A stretch of DNA of 60,423 nt from an uncultured Lachnospiraceae bacterium (GTDB lineage: Bacteria > Bacillota > Clostridia > Lachnospirales > Lachnospiraceae): NCBI GenBank assembly GCA_945949085.1, contig CAMFDJ010000020.1, forward strand, positions 1 to 60,423, in the 5' to 3' direction. Position 1 is the first letter of the stretch. Each line of letters begins with the position of its first letter. This document shows positions 8,673-17,013 of the stretch, in pieces. The notes beneath the pieces were generated by a model. The model did not search any database and was not told where the DNA came from. It saw only the letters and a list, made by a program, of their open reading frames with translations. The position numbers and the translations under genes were made by a program.

Positions 8673-9439
8673 TGGCAGGATTATTGTATAAAGACTTCGT
8701 TTCAGTCAGCGGCAAAAAAATTGTGACAATCCTTACTTTTCTGACGATATTGTTTATCGCACTCCGCATGGCCTTTCCGGGTACAGCAGATCACGCAATT
8801 TTTCTGGTTGAGAGCGAAGAAGGGGAAATCATTAATGTGCTGGATACCTTCTTTGTGGCTGGAGCCTACCTTTTTTTGGTTAGTGTATGCTTACTTTTAA
8901 ACGGTTGGGTAGGGAAAATTGTGGAAGGCGATGATAAAAATAAAGTCAGAGGATATCTGCGTGCGCTTCCACTTGAGAAAAATGCATATATCGCTTCCAA
9001 ATATGTGTTTATCGGCATCTGTGCATATGTTTTTATGTCGATTGCATTTTCGTGGGGTGTTGCAGCGAATGCGCTTTGTCGGGAGGGTATCCTATCGGAG
9101 GTGCTTTCCATGTTGAATGCTCTGGTCCCGTCTGTGATCTATGTTGTCTTATTGTCGGCAGCCATTGAACTTCCATTGTTTCTGACAATGGGGAAAGGCA
9201 GGGCAATGCTCATCAAAACTGCCATCTGGCTGGTGATAGCATTTCTGGCGATCGGTTTTTTGTTTTTCGGAGATTTGGTATGGATTGAGCAGCATCTCAA
9301 TATATCGGTATTTCTGAAATGGTATCAAAATCATCTGTTTGCTGTATCGCTCCTGAATATCCTGTTTCCCGTCATTACTTTATTGCTGTATTATCTGTCT
9401 TATCGCATTTCATGCCATTTTGCAGATAGGGAACTTTAG
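8672..9439 (+). CDS. ABC-2 type transporter permease (second)
   Basis: 255 residues with about six hydrophobic segments, starting MAGLLYKDFVSVSGKK. It is a diverged paralogue of the preceding permease, with the same length and a similar N-terminal LLYKDF/LILKDL motif. The start overlaps the upstream stop (TAATG). The two presumably form a heterodimer. The stop TAG at 9437-9439 lies inside a repeated GGGAACTTTAGGGA motif described separately. Confidence 0.85.
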   Translation: MAGLLYKDFVSVSGKKIVTILTFLTILFIALRMAFPGTADHAIFLVESEEGEIINVLDTFFVAGAYLFLVSVCLLLNGWVGKIVEGDDKNKVRGYLRALPLEKNAYIASKYVFIGICAYVFMSIAFSWGVAANALCREGILSEVLSMLNALVPSVIYVVLLSAAIELPLFLTMGKGRAMLIKTAIWLVIAFLAIGFLFFGDLVWIEQHLNISVFLKWYQNHLFAVSLLNILFPVITLLLYYLSYRISCHFADREL

Positions 9440-9492
9440 GGAGAACTTGGGGAACTTTAGGGACGCTTTGTTTGTCCGGGCGAGTGACCCTT
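9429..9492 (+). repeat. Degenerate repeat at the 3' end of the ABC operon
   Basis: GGGAACTTTAGGGA occurs at 9429-9442 and again at 9450-9463. The second copy continues as TAGGGACG, and a GTGAC-CCTT-GTCAC hairpin follows near 9485-9498. The first copy supplies the TAG stop of the permease gene. The element resembles the intact palindromic repeat at 28644-28731, so it may be a decayed copy. Confidence 0.5.
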
Positions 9493-9548
9493 GTCACATC
9501 CGTGATGATACTTTTTGAGTTATCCGTCAGACGGAAGAAAGGATCAAT

Positions 9549-10433
9549 ATGAATCGAAAATTGGAAATAAAACGGCTTTTTATCTATCTTGCATTATCCT
9601 TTGGACTTACATGGATTATCTTTTTTGTTTTTATTTTGACGGGGCATAAGTGGGATGGCTCCAATCCGAGACTGGAGAGCTTTTCTGCACTCGGGATGCT
9701 CATGCCGTTTTTGGCGCATGTCCTGACAAGATGGATCACCAAAGAGGGATTTGCCATGACAGGGAAAGATTCCATGATGCTTGGGATCAGTCTGAAAAAC
9801 AAAAAATGGGTGTATTATGTATTTGCCATGCTGATCCCGTGGGTATATTTTGAAATATGGCATGCACTTGCACTTTTGGTTTCGCCCGAGATGTTTGATC
9901 CGCAGTATTATAAAGTCATCGGGATAGAAAAAAATCTGGTCTGGCTCATGCCGCTGAATGGAATCGTGACCGGATCTGTTATTTCGTTTGCAGCGCTGGG
10001 CGAAGAGGGCGGATGGCGCGGCTATATGATGCCAAAACTGATTAAACTTGTGGGAACTCCTAAGGCGGTCCTAATTGGTGGTGTCCTATGGGGACTGTGG
10101 CATGCACCTCTTACGTGTGTCGGGCACAACTTCGGAACAGACTATCCGGGATTTCCGTATCTGGGTATTGTGGTGATGTGTATCGACTGCATACTTATGG
10201 GCATTATGCTGACCTACATCACAGTAAAATCCGGATCAATCTGGCCTGCAGCAATCATGCATGCGGTAAACAATGCAAACCCGAGTATTCTGGCATTGTT
10301 TACAAATACGGAAAAAGGAACAGGAATTTTGGCAAATCCTATTTTCGGATATTTTCTATATTTCATTCCGACAGGAGTGATTGCGGGAATCTGTTTTGTG
10401 TTATTGTGCAAGGAAAGAAAAACGGAACTTTAG
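9549..10433 (+). CDS. CPBP (CAAX/Abi) intramembrane metalloprotease
   Basis: 294 residues with about eight membrane segments. The family's glutamate motif appears as EEGGWRG near residue 151, and the histidine motifs as WGLWHAP near 178-184 and HAVNNANP near 238. These residues form the zinc/glutamate active site of Rce1-like proteases. Bacterial members often serve in bacteriocin maturation or self-immunity. AAAGGATCAAT precedes the ATG. Its position after the YtrA/ABC genes fits a peptide-resistance role (inference). The stop TAG lies in another copy of the GGAACTTTAGG motif. Confidence 0.88.
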   Translation: MNRKLEIKRLFIYLALSFGLTWIIFFVFILTGHKWDGSNPRLESFSALGMLMPFLAHVLTRWITKEGFAMTGKDSMMLGISLKNKKWVYYVFAMLIPWVYFEIWHALALLVSPEMFDPQYYKVIGIEKNLVWLMPLNGIVTGSVISFAALGEEGGWRGYMMPKLIKLVGTPKAVLIGGVLWGLWHAPLTCVGHNFGTDYPGFPYLGIVVMCIDCILMGIMLTYITVKSGSIWPAAIMHAVNNANPSILALFTNTEKGTGILANPIFGYFLYFIPTGVIAGICFVLLCKERKTEL

Positions 10434-10457
10434 GAACGTTCCAAAGGAGGGGGAGAA
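10423..10457 (+). repeat. GGAACTTTAGGAACGTTCC motif spanning the CPBP stop and the next ribosome site
   Basis: The TAG stop of the CPBP gene is the start of TAGGAACGTTCC, which differs by one base from the left end of the palindromic repeat at 28644. CTTTAGGAAC and GTTCCAAAG form a near-palindrome that reaches into the AAAGGAGG ribosome site of the next gene, so folding could mask translation initiation (inference). Confidence 0.45.
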
Positions 10458-10460
10458 TAC

Positions 10461-10796
10461 ATGCGGACACCGATTTTTACAGTGGGCATCGTTATTTGCC
10501 TCATATGGTTTGCGGCAACCTTACTGGTGAAAAAACAAAAAAGAAAAATACTGATGCTAATAGGAGGAGCCGGAAGTGTTATCTTGCTTGTATATACACT
10601 TCAGTGGAAGCTTTATGTGATAGGAATTCTAGGAGGACTGTTTTGCGGAGGTATCGGAATAGGATACAGGCAGGACAAATTGAGAGAGACACACAAAGAG
10701 ATCGGCATTGTACAAACAATGATGATCTGGGCGATACTTTTCGCATTGATGTTCATGGTGATGGCGGCCTCGGCTCCTGATGTGAAGTGGCTGTAA
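10461..10796 (+). CDS. Small unknown membrane protein
   Basis: 111 residues with three to four predicted membrane segments (near 7-25, 31-47, 52-70 and 88-108). A strong AAAGGAGGGGG ribosome site lies just upstream of the ATG. I do not recognise the family. It lies 27 bases after the CPBP protease on the same strand and probably belongs to that transcript, so it may be an accessory of the envelope module. The stop is 62 bases before the LysR start. Confidence 0.6.
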   Translation: MRTPIFTVGIVICLIWFAATLLVKKQKRKILMLIGGAGSVILLVYTLQWKLYVIGILGGLFCGGIGIGYRQDKLRETHKEIGIVQTMMIWAILFALMFMVMAASAPDVKWL

Positions 10797-10858
10797 ATTG
10801 CTGCTCTCTTTGCAACGGTGGCGAATTGATGCAGGAATTTTTTTATAGGTGTATAAAG

Positions 10859-11737
10859 ATGGATATTAGAATACTTCGATATTTTCTGACGGTGGCGAAA
10901 GAACAGAACTTTACGAAGGCTGCAGAACAATTGCATATTACACAGCCTACACTTTCAAGACAGCTTGCTGCATTGGAGGAGGAACTTGGAACCGCTCTTT
11001 TTATAAGAGGAAGTCGCAGTATTACGCTTACAGAGGCCGGTATATTATTGAAACGCAGAGCTTTGGAGATCATTGATCTGGAAGAAAAAATGCTGGATGA
11101 ACTCAAGGTGAAAGAAGAACTCATAGAAGGGACTATCACAATCGGTTGCGGTGAGTTTTCTGCTGTTGAAACATTAGCCGAAATCTGTAAGGTATATCAG
11201 AAAAAATATCCAATGGTGCAGATTGCATTACATACAGCGACGGCAGATGCAGTATACGATATGATGAATCAGGGTCTGGTGGATATCGGGTTATTTATGG
11301 AACCCGTCGATACACAAGGCATGGATTATATCAGAATTATGGAAAGTGATCATTGGGTTGTTGGCATGAAGCCGGATGATCCGTTGGCAGATAAAGAATA
11401 TATTATAAAAGAGGATCTTTTGGATAAACCGCTCATTCTTCCAAAAAGACTGAATGTGCAGAGTGAGCTTGCAAACTGGTTTGGTAAGGATTTCAATAAG
11501 CTTCATGTCTCGTTTACCAGTAATCTCGGAACAAATGCCGGGGTTATGGCGATTCATGGACTGGGGTATCCGGTTTCGATTGAAGGGGCCGCCAAGTATT
11601 GGAGAGAGGATTTGCTGATTCAGAGAAGACTGTATCCCGAGATAACAGCAGGTACAGTAATCGCATGGAGAAGAAATATACCATATTCATTGGCAATGAG
11701 AAAATTGATAGAAGAAATTAATGCTTTCAAAGCATAG
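10859..11737 (+). CDS. LysR-family transcriptional regulator
   Basis: 292 residues. The N-terminal HTH reads MDIRILRYFLTVAKEQNFTK and continues with AAEQLHITQPTLSRQLAALE, a textbook LysR domain. An effector domain of periplasmic-binding fold follows (about 90-290). The start at 10859 is set by this conserved N terminus although its ribosome site (AGGTG) is weak. Related LysR proteins sit beside flavodoxin and aldo/keto reductase genes in clostridia, and here the flavodoxin gene follows on the same strand after 213 bases. It likely controls the redox cluster 11951-14249. The effector is unknown. Confidence 0.92.
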   Translation: MDIRILRYFLTVAKEQNFTKAAEQLHITQPTLSRQLAALEEELGTALFIRGSRSITLTEAGILLKRRALEIIDLEEKMLDELKVKEELIEGTITIGCGEFSAVETLAEICKVYQKKYPMVQIALHTATADAVYDMMNQGLVDIGLFMEPVDTQGMDYIRIMESDHWVVGMKPDDPLADKEYIIKEDLLDKPLILPKRLNVQSELANWFGKDFNKLHVSFTSNLGTNAGVMAIHGLGYPVSIEGAAKYWREDLLIQRRLYPEITAGTVIAWRRNIPYSLAMRKLIEEINAFKA

Positions 11738-11758
11738 AAAATGATTTAATATAGGTAT

Positions 11759-11887
11759 TAGACATAATTGGATAATGCGGAATATAATCAATGTGTAGAG
11801 TATGAATCATGAATGATAAATACTTTGCACATTTTTAATTTGCGCGAAGAGAAAAGGCAAGCGGAAATGCTTACATTTCCATTTGCC
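11759..11887 (+). promoter_or_regulatory. Promoter and leader hairpin of the flavodoxin operon
   Basis: TAGACA at 11759-11764 and TATAAT at 11783-11788 are separated by 18 bases. The predicted transcript would have a leader of about 155 bases. A 14-base stem at 11856-11869/11874-11887, with one mismatch and a four-base loop, lies in that leader and has no T-run, so it is not a simple terminator. Confidence 0.5.
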
Positions 11888-11950
11888 GCCGTACGCTAAC
11901 CTGCAAAATATGTAAAGTGTATTTGCAGATTTGAATAAGGAGGAAGAATC

Positions 11951-12424
11951 ATGGGAAAGAAATTAGTCGCATATTTTAGTGCCAGTGGAACAACAAGGAA
12001 AGCGGCAGAGATGATTGCATCGGCAGCAGAAGCCGATTTGTATGAAATCGTGCCAAAGCACTTGTATTCCAAGGCAGATTTAAACTGGATGGATAAAACA
12101 TCCAGAAGCAGCGTGGAGATGCGTGACAAAAAGTTCAGACCGGAAATAGCAGATACGGACGTTCCAATTGACGGGTATGATGAGATTATCTTAGGGTTTC
12201 CGATCTGGTGGTATGTAGCACCGACAATCATAAATACATTTTTGGAAAGCTATGACTTCTCGGGAAAAAAGATTGTGCTGTTTGCTACTTCCGGTGGAAG
12301 TGGATTTGGAAATACGTTAAGTGAGCTTATGCCATCTGCGCCTGATGCAGAGATAGTGGAGGGTAGAGTATTTGGCAAGGCCACGAAAGAGGAGATTACA
12401 GAGTGGGTGAAACATATTTCGTAA
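11951..12424 (+). CDS. Flavodoxin
   Basis: 157 residues. An FMN-binding electron carrier of the short flavodoxin_4-like family. The phosphate-binding loop is FSASGTTRKAA near residues 8-18, and the aromatic FMN site includes PIWWYVAP near 87-94. AGGAGG precedes the ATG. It heads a cluster with a CMD-cupin protein (42 bases downstream) and an aldo/keto reductase, all same-strand, suggesting a role in reduction or detoxification of reactive carbonyls or quinones (inference). Confidence 0.9.
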   Translation: MGKKLVAYFSASGTTRKAAEMIASAAEADLYEIVPKHLYSKADLNWMDKTSRSSVEMRDKKFRPEIADTDVPIDGYDEIILGFPIWWYVAPTIINTFLESYDFSGKKIVLFATSGGSGFGNTLSELMPSAPDAEIVEGRVFGKATKEEITEWVKHIS

Positions 12425-12466
12425 TAAGTAACGGTTTCAATCAGTTTCGTGAGGAAGGTAAATAAA

Positions 12467-13234
12467 ATGGAAAAGATTGTACAAACGGCAGGAAGAAATG
12501 CTCTTGGAGAGTTTTCTCCGGAATTTGCACACTATAATGATGATGTTCTTTTCGGTGAGAACTGGAATCATCAGGATATTGATGTTAAAACGAGGAGTAT
12601 TATTACAGTAGTGGCTTTAATGTCATCTGGTATTACAGATTCGTCACTTAAGTATCATTTGCAAAATGCAAAGGACCACGGCGTGACACAAAAGGAAATT
12701 GCGGCAATTATCACACATGTGGCATTTTATGCCGGCTGGCCAAAAGGGTGGGCAGTTTTTAACCTTGCGAAGGAAGTATGGCAGCCGGGGGAAGGGGATT
12801 TGCCCTATGAAGATGAAGGTATGAGAGCACATGCGAAATCAATGGCATTTCCCATTGGTGAGCCCAATAATGCATTCGCGCAATATTTTGTGGGACAAAG
12901 CTACCTTGCACCGATATCCACAGATCAGGTTGGTATTTTCAATGTGACCTTTGAACCCGGATGCAGAAATAACTGGCATATTCATCATGCGAAGAGCGGC
13001 GGCGGACAGATTTTGGTATGCGTAGCCGGACGTGGATATTATCAGGAAGAAGGTAAGAGCGCGGTAGAAATGAAAGCGGGCGACTGTATCAATATTCCGG
13101 CAGAAGTGAAGCACTGGCATGGCGCAGCACCGGATGAGTGGTTTTCGCATCTGGCAATTGAGGTGCCGGGAGCGGACTGCTCGAATGAGTGGTGTGAGGC
13201 AGTGTCAGAAAAGGAGTACGCCGGATTAAAATAA
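12467..13234 (+). CDS. Carboxymuconolactone decarboxylase-like and cupin fusion protein
   Basis: 255 residues in two domains. Residues about 10-105 are a CMD/AhpD-like helical domain (DVKTRSIITVVALMSSG and later HVAFYAGWPKGWAVF); residues about 130-240 are a cupin barrel with NNWHIHHAKSGGGQIL and IPAEVKHWHGAAP carrying the metal-binding histidines. The typical CxxC of AhpD is absent, so peroxidase activity through cysteines is unlikely. The start at 12467 has GGAAGG upstream; a GTG at 12449 is less likely. It lies ten bases before the aldo/keto reductase. The substrate is unknown. Confidence 0.88.
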   Translation: MEKIVQTAGRNALGEFSPEFAHYNDDVLFGENWNHQDIDVKTRSIITVVALMSSGITDSSLKYHLQNAKDHGVTQKEIAAIITHVAFYAGWPKGWAVFNLAKEVWQPGEGDLPYEDEGMRAHAKSMAFPIGEPNNAFAQYFVGQSYLAPISTDQVGIFNVTFEPGCRNNWHIHHAKSGGGQILVCVAGRGYYQEEGKSAVEMKAGDCINIPAEVKHWHGAAPDEWFSHLAIEVPGADCSNEWCEAVSEKEYAGLK

Positions 13235-13244
13235 GGAGAGGAAT

Positions 13245-14249
13245 ATGGAATACGGGAAACTTGGAAATACAGATATCAAAGTGTCAAAATTATGTGTGGG
13301 CTGCATGAGTTTTGGAAAAGCCGGAACTATGCATGACTGGACGTTGGATGAAGCGGAGAGCGAAAAGGTTATCCGGCATGCACTCGATTTGGGATATAAC
13401 TTTTTTGATACGGCAAATGGATATTCAGCCGGAACAAGTGAAGAGTACCTGGGAAGAGCGTTGAAGAAAAACATAGCTAGGGATCAGGTTGTGATTGCGT
13501 CCAAGGTCTATTTTAATGAAGGGCGTTTGTCAAAAACGGCAATCATGAGGGAAATAGACGGCAGCTTATCACGTCTTGGAACGGATTATCTTGATTTATA
13601 TATCATCCATAGATTTGACTATGATACGCCGATAGAAGAAACCATGGAAGCATTGCACGAACTGATAAAAGCAGGAAAGGTCCGGGCTCTTGGCGCATCT
13701 GCGATGTATGGGTATCAGTTCTACAATATGCAGACAGTTGCAAAAGAAAATGGATGGACACAATTCTCGGCAATGGAGAATCATTACAATTTACTTTACA
13801 GAGAGGATGAGAGAGAACTGATACCAATCTGTAAACAAATGAATGTTTCCCTGATGCCGTACAGTCCTCTTGCAGCCGGACATCTGGCAAGGGCGCAGTG
13901 GAAGTCGGATTCTCTCAGGGGCACCACGGATAAGGTTGCCATGGGAAAATATGATAAGACGGAAACAGAGGATATGAAGATCGTAAAACGCGTGGCGGAG
14001 CTTGCCCAGAAGTACAACTGCAAAATGTCGCAGATCGCCATTGCATGGCAGTGGGCGAAGGGCATTTTATCGCCGATTATTGGTGCGACCAAAACGCAGT
14101 ATCTGGATGACGCAGCCGGGGCATTTGAAGTGAAATTAACTGCCGAAGATCTCGCCTATCTGGAAGAACCATATGTTCCGCATAAAATAGTTGGAGCAAT
14201 TGACAAAAATCCGGAGCAGGGTGTGATTTTACCGGATGAAAAGAAATGA
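13245..14249 (+). CDS. Aldo/keto reductase
   Basis: 334 residues, a normal length. An NAD(P)H-dependent reductase of aldehydes or ketones with a TIM-barrel fold. The catalytic tetrad is visible: Asp in FDTANGY near residue 55, Tyr five residues later, Lys in ASKVYF near 86 and His in IIHRFD near 121. The C-terminal cofactor segment includes PIIGATKTQYLDDA. AAGGAGAGG precedes the ATG, and the gene follows the CMD-cupin gene by ten bases. Part of the LysR-linked redox cluster. Confidence 0.93.
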   Translation: MEYGKLGNTDIKVSKLCVGCMSFGKAGTMHDWTLDEAESEKVIRHALDLGYNFFDTANGYSAGTSEEYLGRALKKNIARDQVVIASKVYFNEGRLSKTAIMREIDGSLSRLGTDYLDLYIIHRFDYDTPIEETMEALHELIKAGKVRALGASAMYGYQFYNMQTVAKENGWTQFSAMENHYNLLYREDERELIPICKQMNVSLMPYSPLAAGHLARAQWKSDSLRGTTDKVAMGKYDKTETEDMKIVKRVAELAQKYNCKMSQIAIAWQWAKGILSPIIGATKTQYLDDAAGAFEVKLTAEDLAYLEEPYVPHKIVGAIDKNPEQGVILPDEKK

Positions 14250-14286
14250 AACTTGAAACTTAAAAAACCAAAATGAAACATAGTTC

Positions 14287-14317
14287 TTGACCTAAAGTTA
14301 GGTTTAGGTATTAGCAT
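14287..14317 (+). promoter_or_regulatory. MerR-type promoter with 19-base spacer and dyad
   Basis: TTGACC at 14287-14292 and TAGCAT at 14312-14317 are 19 bases apart, the over-long spacing seen at MerR-family activated promoters. The dyad ACCTAAA (14290-14296) and TTTAGGT (14303-14309) is centred in the spacer. A MerR-type activator would untwist this DNA to permit transcription. No merR gene is in the window. Confidence 0.72.
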
Positions 14318-14368
14318 AGAAACAGAATAACAGATAAAACAATCTACGTAAAGTGAAAGGAGTATTTT

Positions 14369-15538
14369 ATGTTAGGAAATTTTGTGTACTGTAACCCGAC
14401 AAAACTGTATTTTGGTGAGGATTCTCTGAAATACCTGAATGAGGAGCTGCCTAAATACGGTCCCAATGTTGTATTAGTTTATGGCGGCGGTTCGATCAAG
14501 AAAAACGGAATCTATGATGAGGTAGTAGAAATCTTAAAAGCCAACGGAAAGCATGTTTCGGAAATCGCAGGTGTCATGCCCAATCCAACACTGGAAAAGC
14601 TTTATGAGGGGATCGAGATTGCAAGAAAAGCAGATGTAGATCTCCTGCTTGCAGTCGGAGGCGGATCTGTATGCGATTATGCGAAGGCAGTTTCTGTTTC
14701 TGTAAACTGTGAGGAGGATCCTTGGGAGAAGTATTATATCAAATTTGATGAACCGACCTGTGAAACAATTCCGGTCGGGTGTGTGCTGACAATGGTCGGT
14801 ACGGGCTCAGAGATGAATGCCGGATCGGTGATTACAAATCATGACGCAAAGCTTAAGATCGGTCATGTATTTGCCGATGAGAAGATCATGCCTAAGTTCT
14901 CTGTTTTGAATCCCGGATACACGCTGACATTGCCACATTATCAGATGGTTTCCGGTATTTATGATATTTTCAACCACATCTGTGAGCAGTATTTCTCCGG
15001 CACGGATGACAACACAAGTGATTATATCAGCGAGGGTCTTATGAAATCTCTGATCCATTCCAGTCGTATTGCAAACAAGGATCCGCAGGATTACGAGGCG
15101 AGAAGTAATATCATGTGGACTGCAACATGGGCACTCAATACACTTGTTGCAAAAGGCAAAAGCACGGACTGGATGGTGCATATGTTGGGACAGTCTGTCG
15201 GCGCATGTACCGATGCAACGCATGGTATGACGTTGGCTGCCGTATCTCTGCCCTATTATAAACATATCATGTCATACGGACTTCCTAAGTTCGTTCGTTT
15301 CGCAAAGAATGTTTGGGATATTGAGGAAAAAGGAAAGACGGACGAACAGATTGCATCGGAGGGGCTCGCGGCTATGGAGAGCTGGATGAAGGAACTCGGC
15401 CTTGTTATGAATATCACTGATCTTGGCGCAACAGAGGAAATGATGCCGGATCTCGTAAAAGGAACCATCGTTCTTCCGGGAGGCTACAAGGTGCTTGATG
15501 CAGACGAGATAGAACAGATTTTCAGGGAGAGCTTTTAA
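14369..15538 (+). CDS. Iron-containing alcohol dehydrogenase (BDH/YqhD type)
   Basis: 389 residues. NAD(P)H-dependent reduction of aldehydes to alcohols. AVGGGSVCD near residue 95 is the cofactor-binding glycine motif, MVGTGSEMN near 143 is a family signature, and the metal site uses Asp/His in YDIFNHICEQYF near 197-202 and His in DATHGM near 285. GAAAGGAG precedes the ATG. It has its own MerR-type promoter, separate from the aldo/keto reductase gene 119 bases upstream. Closest to butanol dehydrogenases or the broad aldehyde reductase YqhD. Confidence 0.93.
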   Translation: MLGNFVYCNPTKLYFGEDSLKYLNEELPKYGPNVVLVYGGGSIKKNGIYDEVVEILKANGKHVSEIAGVMPNPTLEKLYEGIEIARKADVDLLLAVGGGSVCDYAKAVSVSVNCEEDPWEKYYIKFDEPTCETIPVGCVLTMVGTGSEMNAGSVITNHDAKLKIGHVFADEKIMPKFSVLNPGYTLTLPHYQMVSGIYDIFNHICEQYFSGTDDNTSDYISEGLMKSLIHSSRIANKDPQDYEARSNIMWTATWALNTLVAKGKSTDWMVHMLGQSVGACTDATHGMTLAAVSLPYYKHIMSYGLPKFVRFAKNVWDIEEKGKTDEQIASEGLAAMESWMKELGLVMNITDLGATEEMMPDLVKGTIVLPGGYKVLDADEIEQIFRESF

Positions 15539-15726
15539 GTTTTGGCAGCATCCGGGCTGTTTTTTGGATGCCCGATATGGTACGATAATGCTGTACCTTA
15601 TAGAAACTGACATCGAAATATATGTCACGGAGCAGATAAGCAATATCCTGTTTGTGGATGTGGGAGAATAATATTATCAGTATTTCCGGTACACTATTCA
15701 AGATTATACGAGGAGGATGAAATAAC

Positions 15727-15957
15727 ATGAAGAATACCCAAACATGCCCAAAGTGTAGTGGACATAATATAGTCGCAATTAGAAATGACGGACATCCGGA
15801 TGGTTCCTATGGGAACAATATTCAGACAAAATTAACCATATTGTCCGGAGTTGTCTTTGTGAAGCGATATGTCTGTTGTGATTGTGGATATACGGAAGAG
15901 TGGATTGATAAAAATGACGTGAAAACATTACTGGACTCTAAAAAGATTGAAAAATAA
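15727..15957 (+). CDS. Small zinc-ribbon protein
   Basis: 76 residues with two CxxC knuckles, CPKC near residue 8 and CCDCGY near 56, separated by a beta-like stretch; this should bind one zinc. GAGGAGG precedes the ATG. The intermediate residues are not diagnostic of a specific family. A bidirectional hairpin terminator follows at 16003. The 188-base gap upstream has a GGTAC/GTACC hairpin near 15579-15598 but no clear promoter. Function unknown. Confidence 0.72.
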   Translation: MKNTQTCPKCSGHNIVAIRNDGHPDGSYGNNIQTKLTILSGVVFVKRYVCCDCGYTEEWIDKNDVKTLLDSKKIEK

Positions 15958-16002
15958 TATACTCTGATTAAGCTGCTGTGGGAAAAGAATACATGACATA
16001 GA

Positions 16003-16045
16003 GAAAGAAAAAAGCTGCACGGATGATGTGCAACTTTTTTCTTTC
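16003..16045. terminator. Strong bidirectional terminator
   Basis: An 18-base arm at 16003-16020 pairs with 16028-16045 with a single mismatch and a seven-base loop. The A-rich left arm and T-rich right arm make it work in both directions. It closes the zinc-ribbon transcript. Confidence 0.85.
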
Positions 16046-16164
16046 TTAATTCTCACTTATCATATCACAATTTCTTTCCAAATAACAGACTTGTATTTCA
16101 AAAATTTTTTCGATACAAATAGGGTACGAAGCTTGCAAAAAAATGCATGAGGAGGATTTACTTT

Positions 16165-16989
16165 ATGGGAGAAATTTTTGAAGGAACCATGGCACACATG
16201 AACTGGGAAGAGATCAAAGAGGCAGGACAGAGGAAATTGCCGGTTTTATTTCCGCTTGGGGTAATAGAAGAACACGGACCGCATTTGCCACTTGCATCGG
16301 ATATATTATGGAGCACATATATTTGCAGGGAAGTGAAACGTGCACTTGCGGAAAGGGGAAAAGAGGTTCTGATTATGCCGCCGTATTACTATGGTGTCAA
16401 TCATTGTACAGGAGCTTTTCCGGGTTCTTTTTCTTTAAAGCCTGAGACATTTGAGCAGGTTCTGTTTGAACTGTTTGGTAATCTGCATGATTTTGGCTTT
16501 GAAGAAGTTTATTGCTTCAATTATCATGGGGATCCGGTACATATCAGTTCGATACTGGGCGCAATAAAGAATGCGAACAGGGAGCTTTGTATGAAAATCA
16601 AGTATGTGATGGAAGCAATGGATCTTGAAATGAATGGTATGAAAGGGGATGAAGAGTTCCTGCACGTGTTTACACCACAATATAAACCGGAGTGGTTTGA
16701 AGGTGGTGATGAGAGTGAACAAGGCCTGCTTGATATTCATGCGGGAGCATTTGAAACCGGCATGCTGCATACGATGTTTCCAAAACTTGTTGATATCGAA
16801 AAAGCAAAGTCGCTGCCGTCCTACTCGCTTTCTTATGAGAAACTTGATCAGTGGATGAAAGGTGGGGACAGTGCCGCACAGGTAGTGCCGCTTGGTTATG
16901 CCGGAAATCCCAAGGGATATGAAGCGGTAAGTAAAATTGCCGGGGAACTTACCACGGCCCAGGTAAATGCAATTTGTGAAAATATGTAG
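16165..16989 (+). CDS. Creatininase-family amidohydrolase
   Basis: 274 residues. Members hydrolyse cyclic amides such as creatinine, or formylamines (MftE and FAPy deformylase groups). The metal site is visible: EEHGPHLPLASD near residues 35-46 (Glu, His, Asp), a later NYHGDP, and GLLDIHAGAFETG near 190 with a second Glu/His pair. The start at 16165 is placed by GAGGAGG; the ATG at 16147 overlaps that ribosome site. It converges on the FNT gene with only 24 bases between the stops and no obvious terminator. The substrate cannot be read from sequence. Confidence 0.88.
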   Translation: MGEIFEGTMAHMNWEEIKEAGQRKLPVLFPLGVIEEHGPHLPLASDILWSTYICREVKRALAERGKEVLIMPPYYYGVNHCTGAFPGSFSLKPETFEQVLFELFGNLHDFGFEEVYCFNYHGDPVHISSILGAIKNANRELCMKIKYVMEAMDLEMNGMKGDEEFLHVFTPQYKPEWFEGGDESEQGLLDIHAGAFETGMLHTMFPKLVDIEKAKSLPSYSLSYEKLDQWMKGGDSAAQVVPLGYAGNPKGYEAVSKIAGELTTAQVNAICENM

Positions 16990-17013
16990 GAGAAGGCGTG
17001 CCCGGTTCCTTCA

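Noticed and set aside
10088..10780. 230-codon plus-strand frame overlapping the CPBP and small membrane genes
   Set aside because: It overlaps two better frames with clear motifs or a strong ribosome site and has shadow-like composition.
11856..11887. Leader hairpin considered as a LysR-gene terminator
   Set aside because: No T-run follows, and a promoter lies upstream of it, so it sits in the flavodoxin leader.
15539..15600. GCATCC/GGATGC hairpin after the alcohol dehydrogenase as a terminator
   Set aside because: The T-run is in the loop rather than after the stem, so it would not act as a standard terminator.
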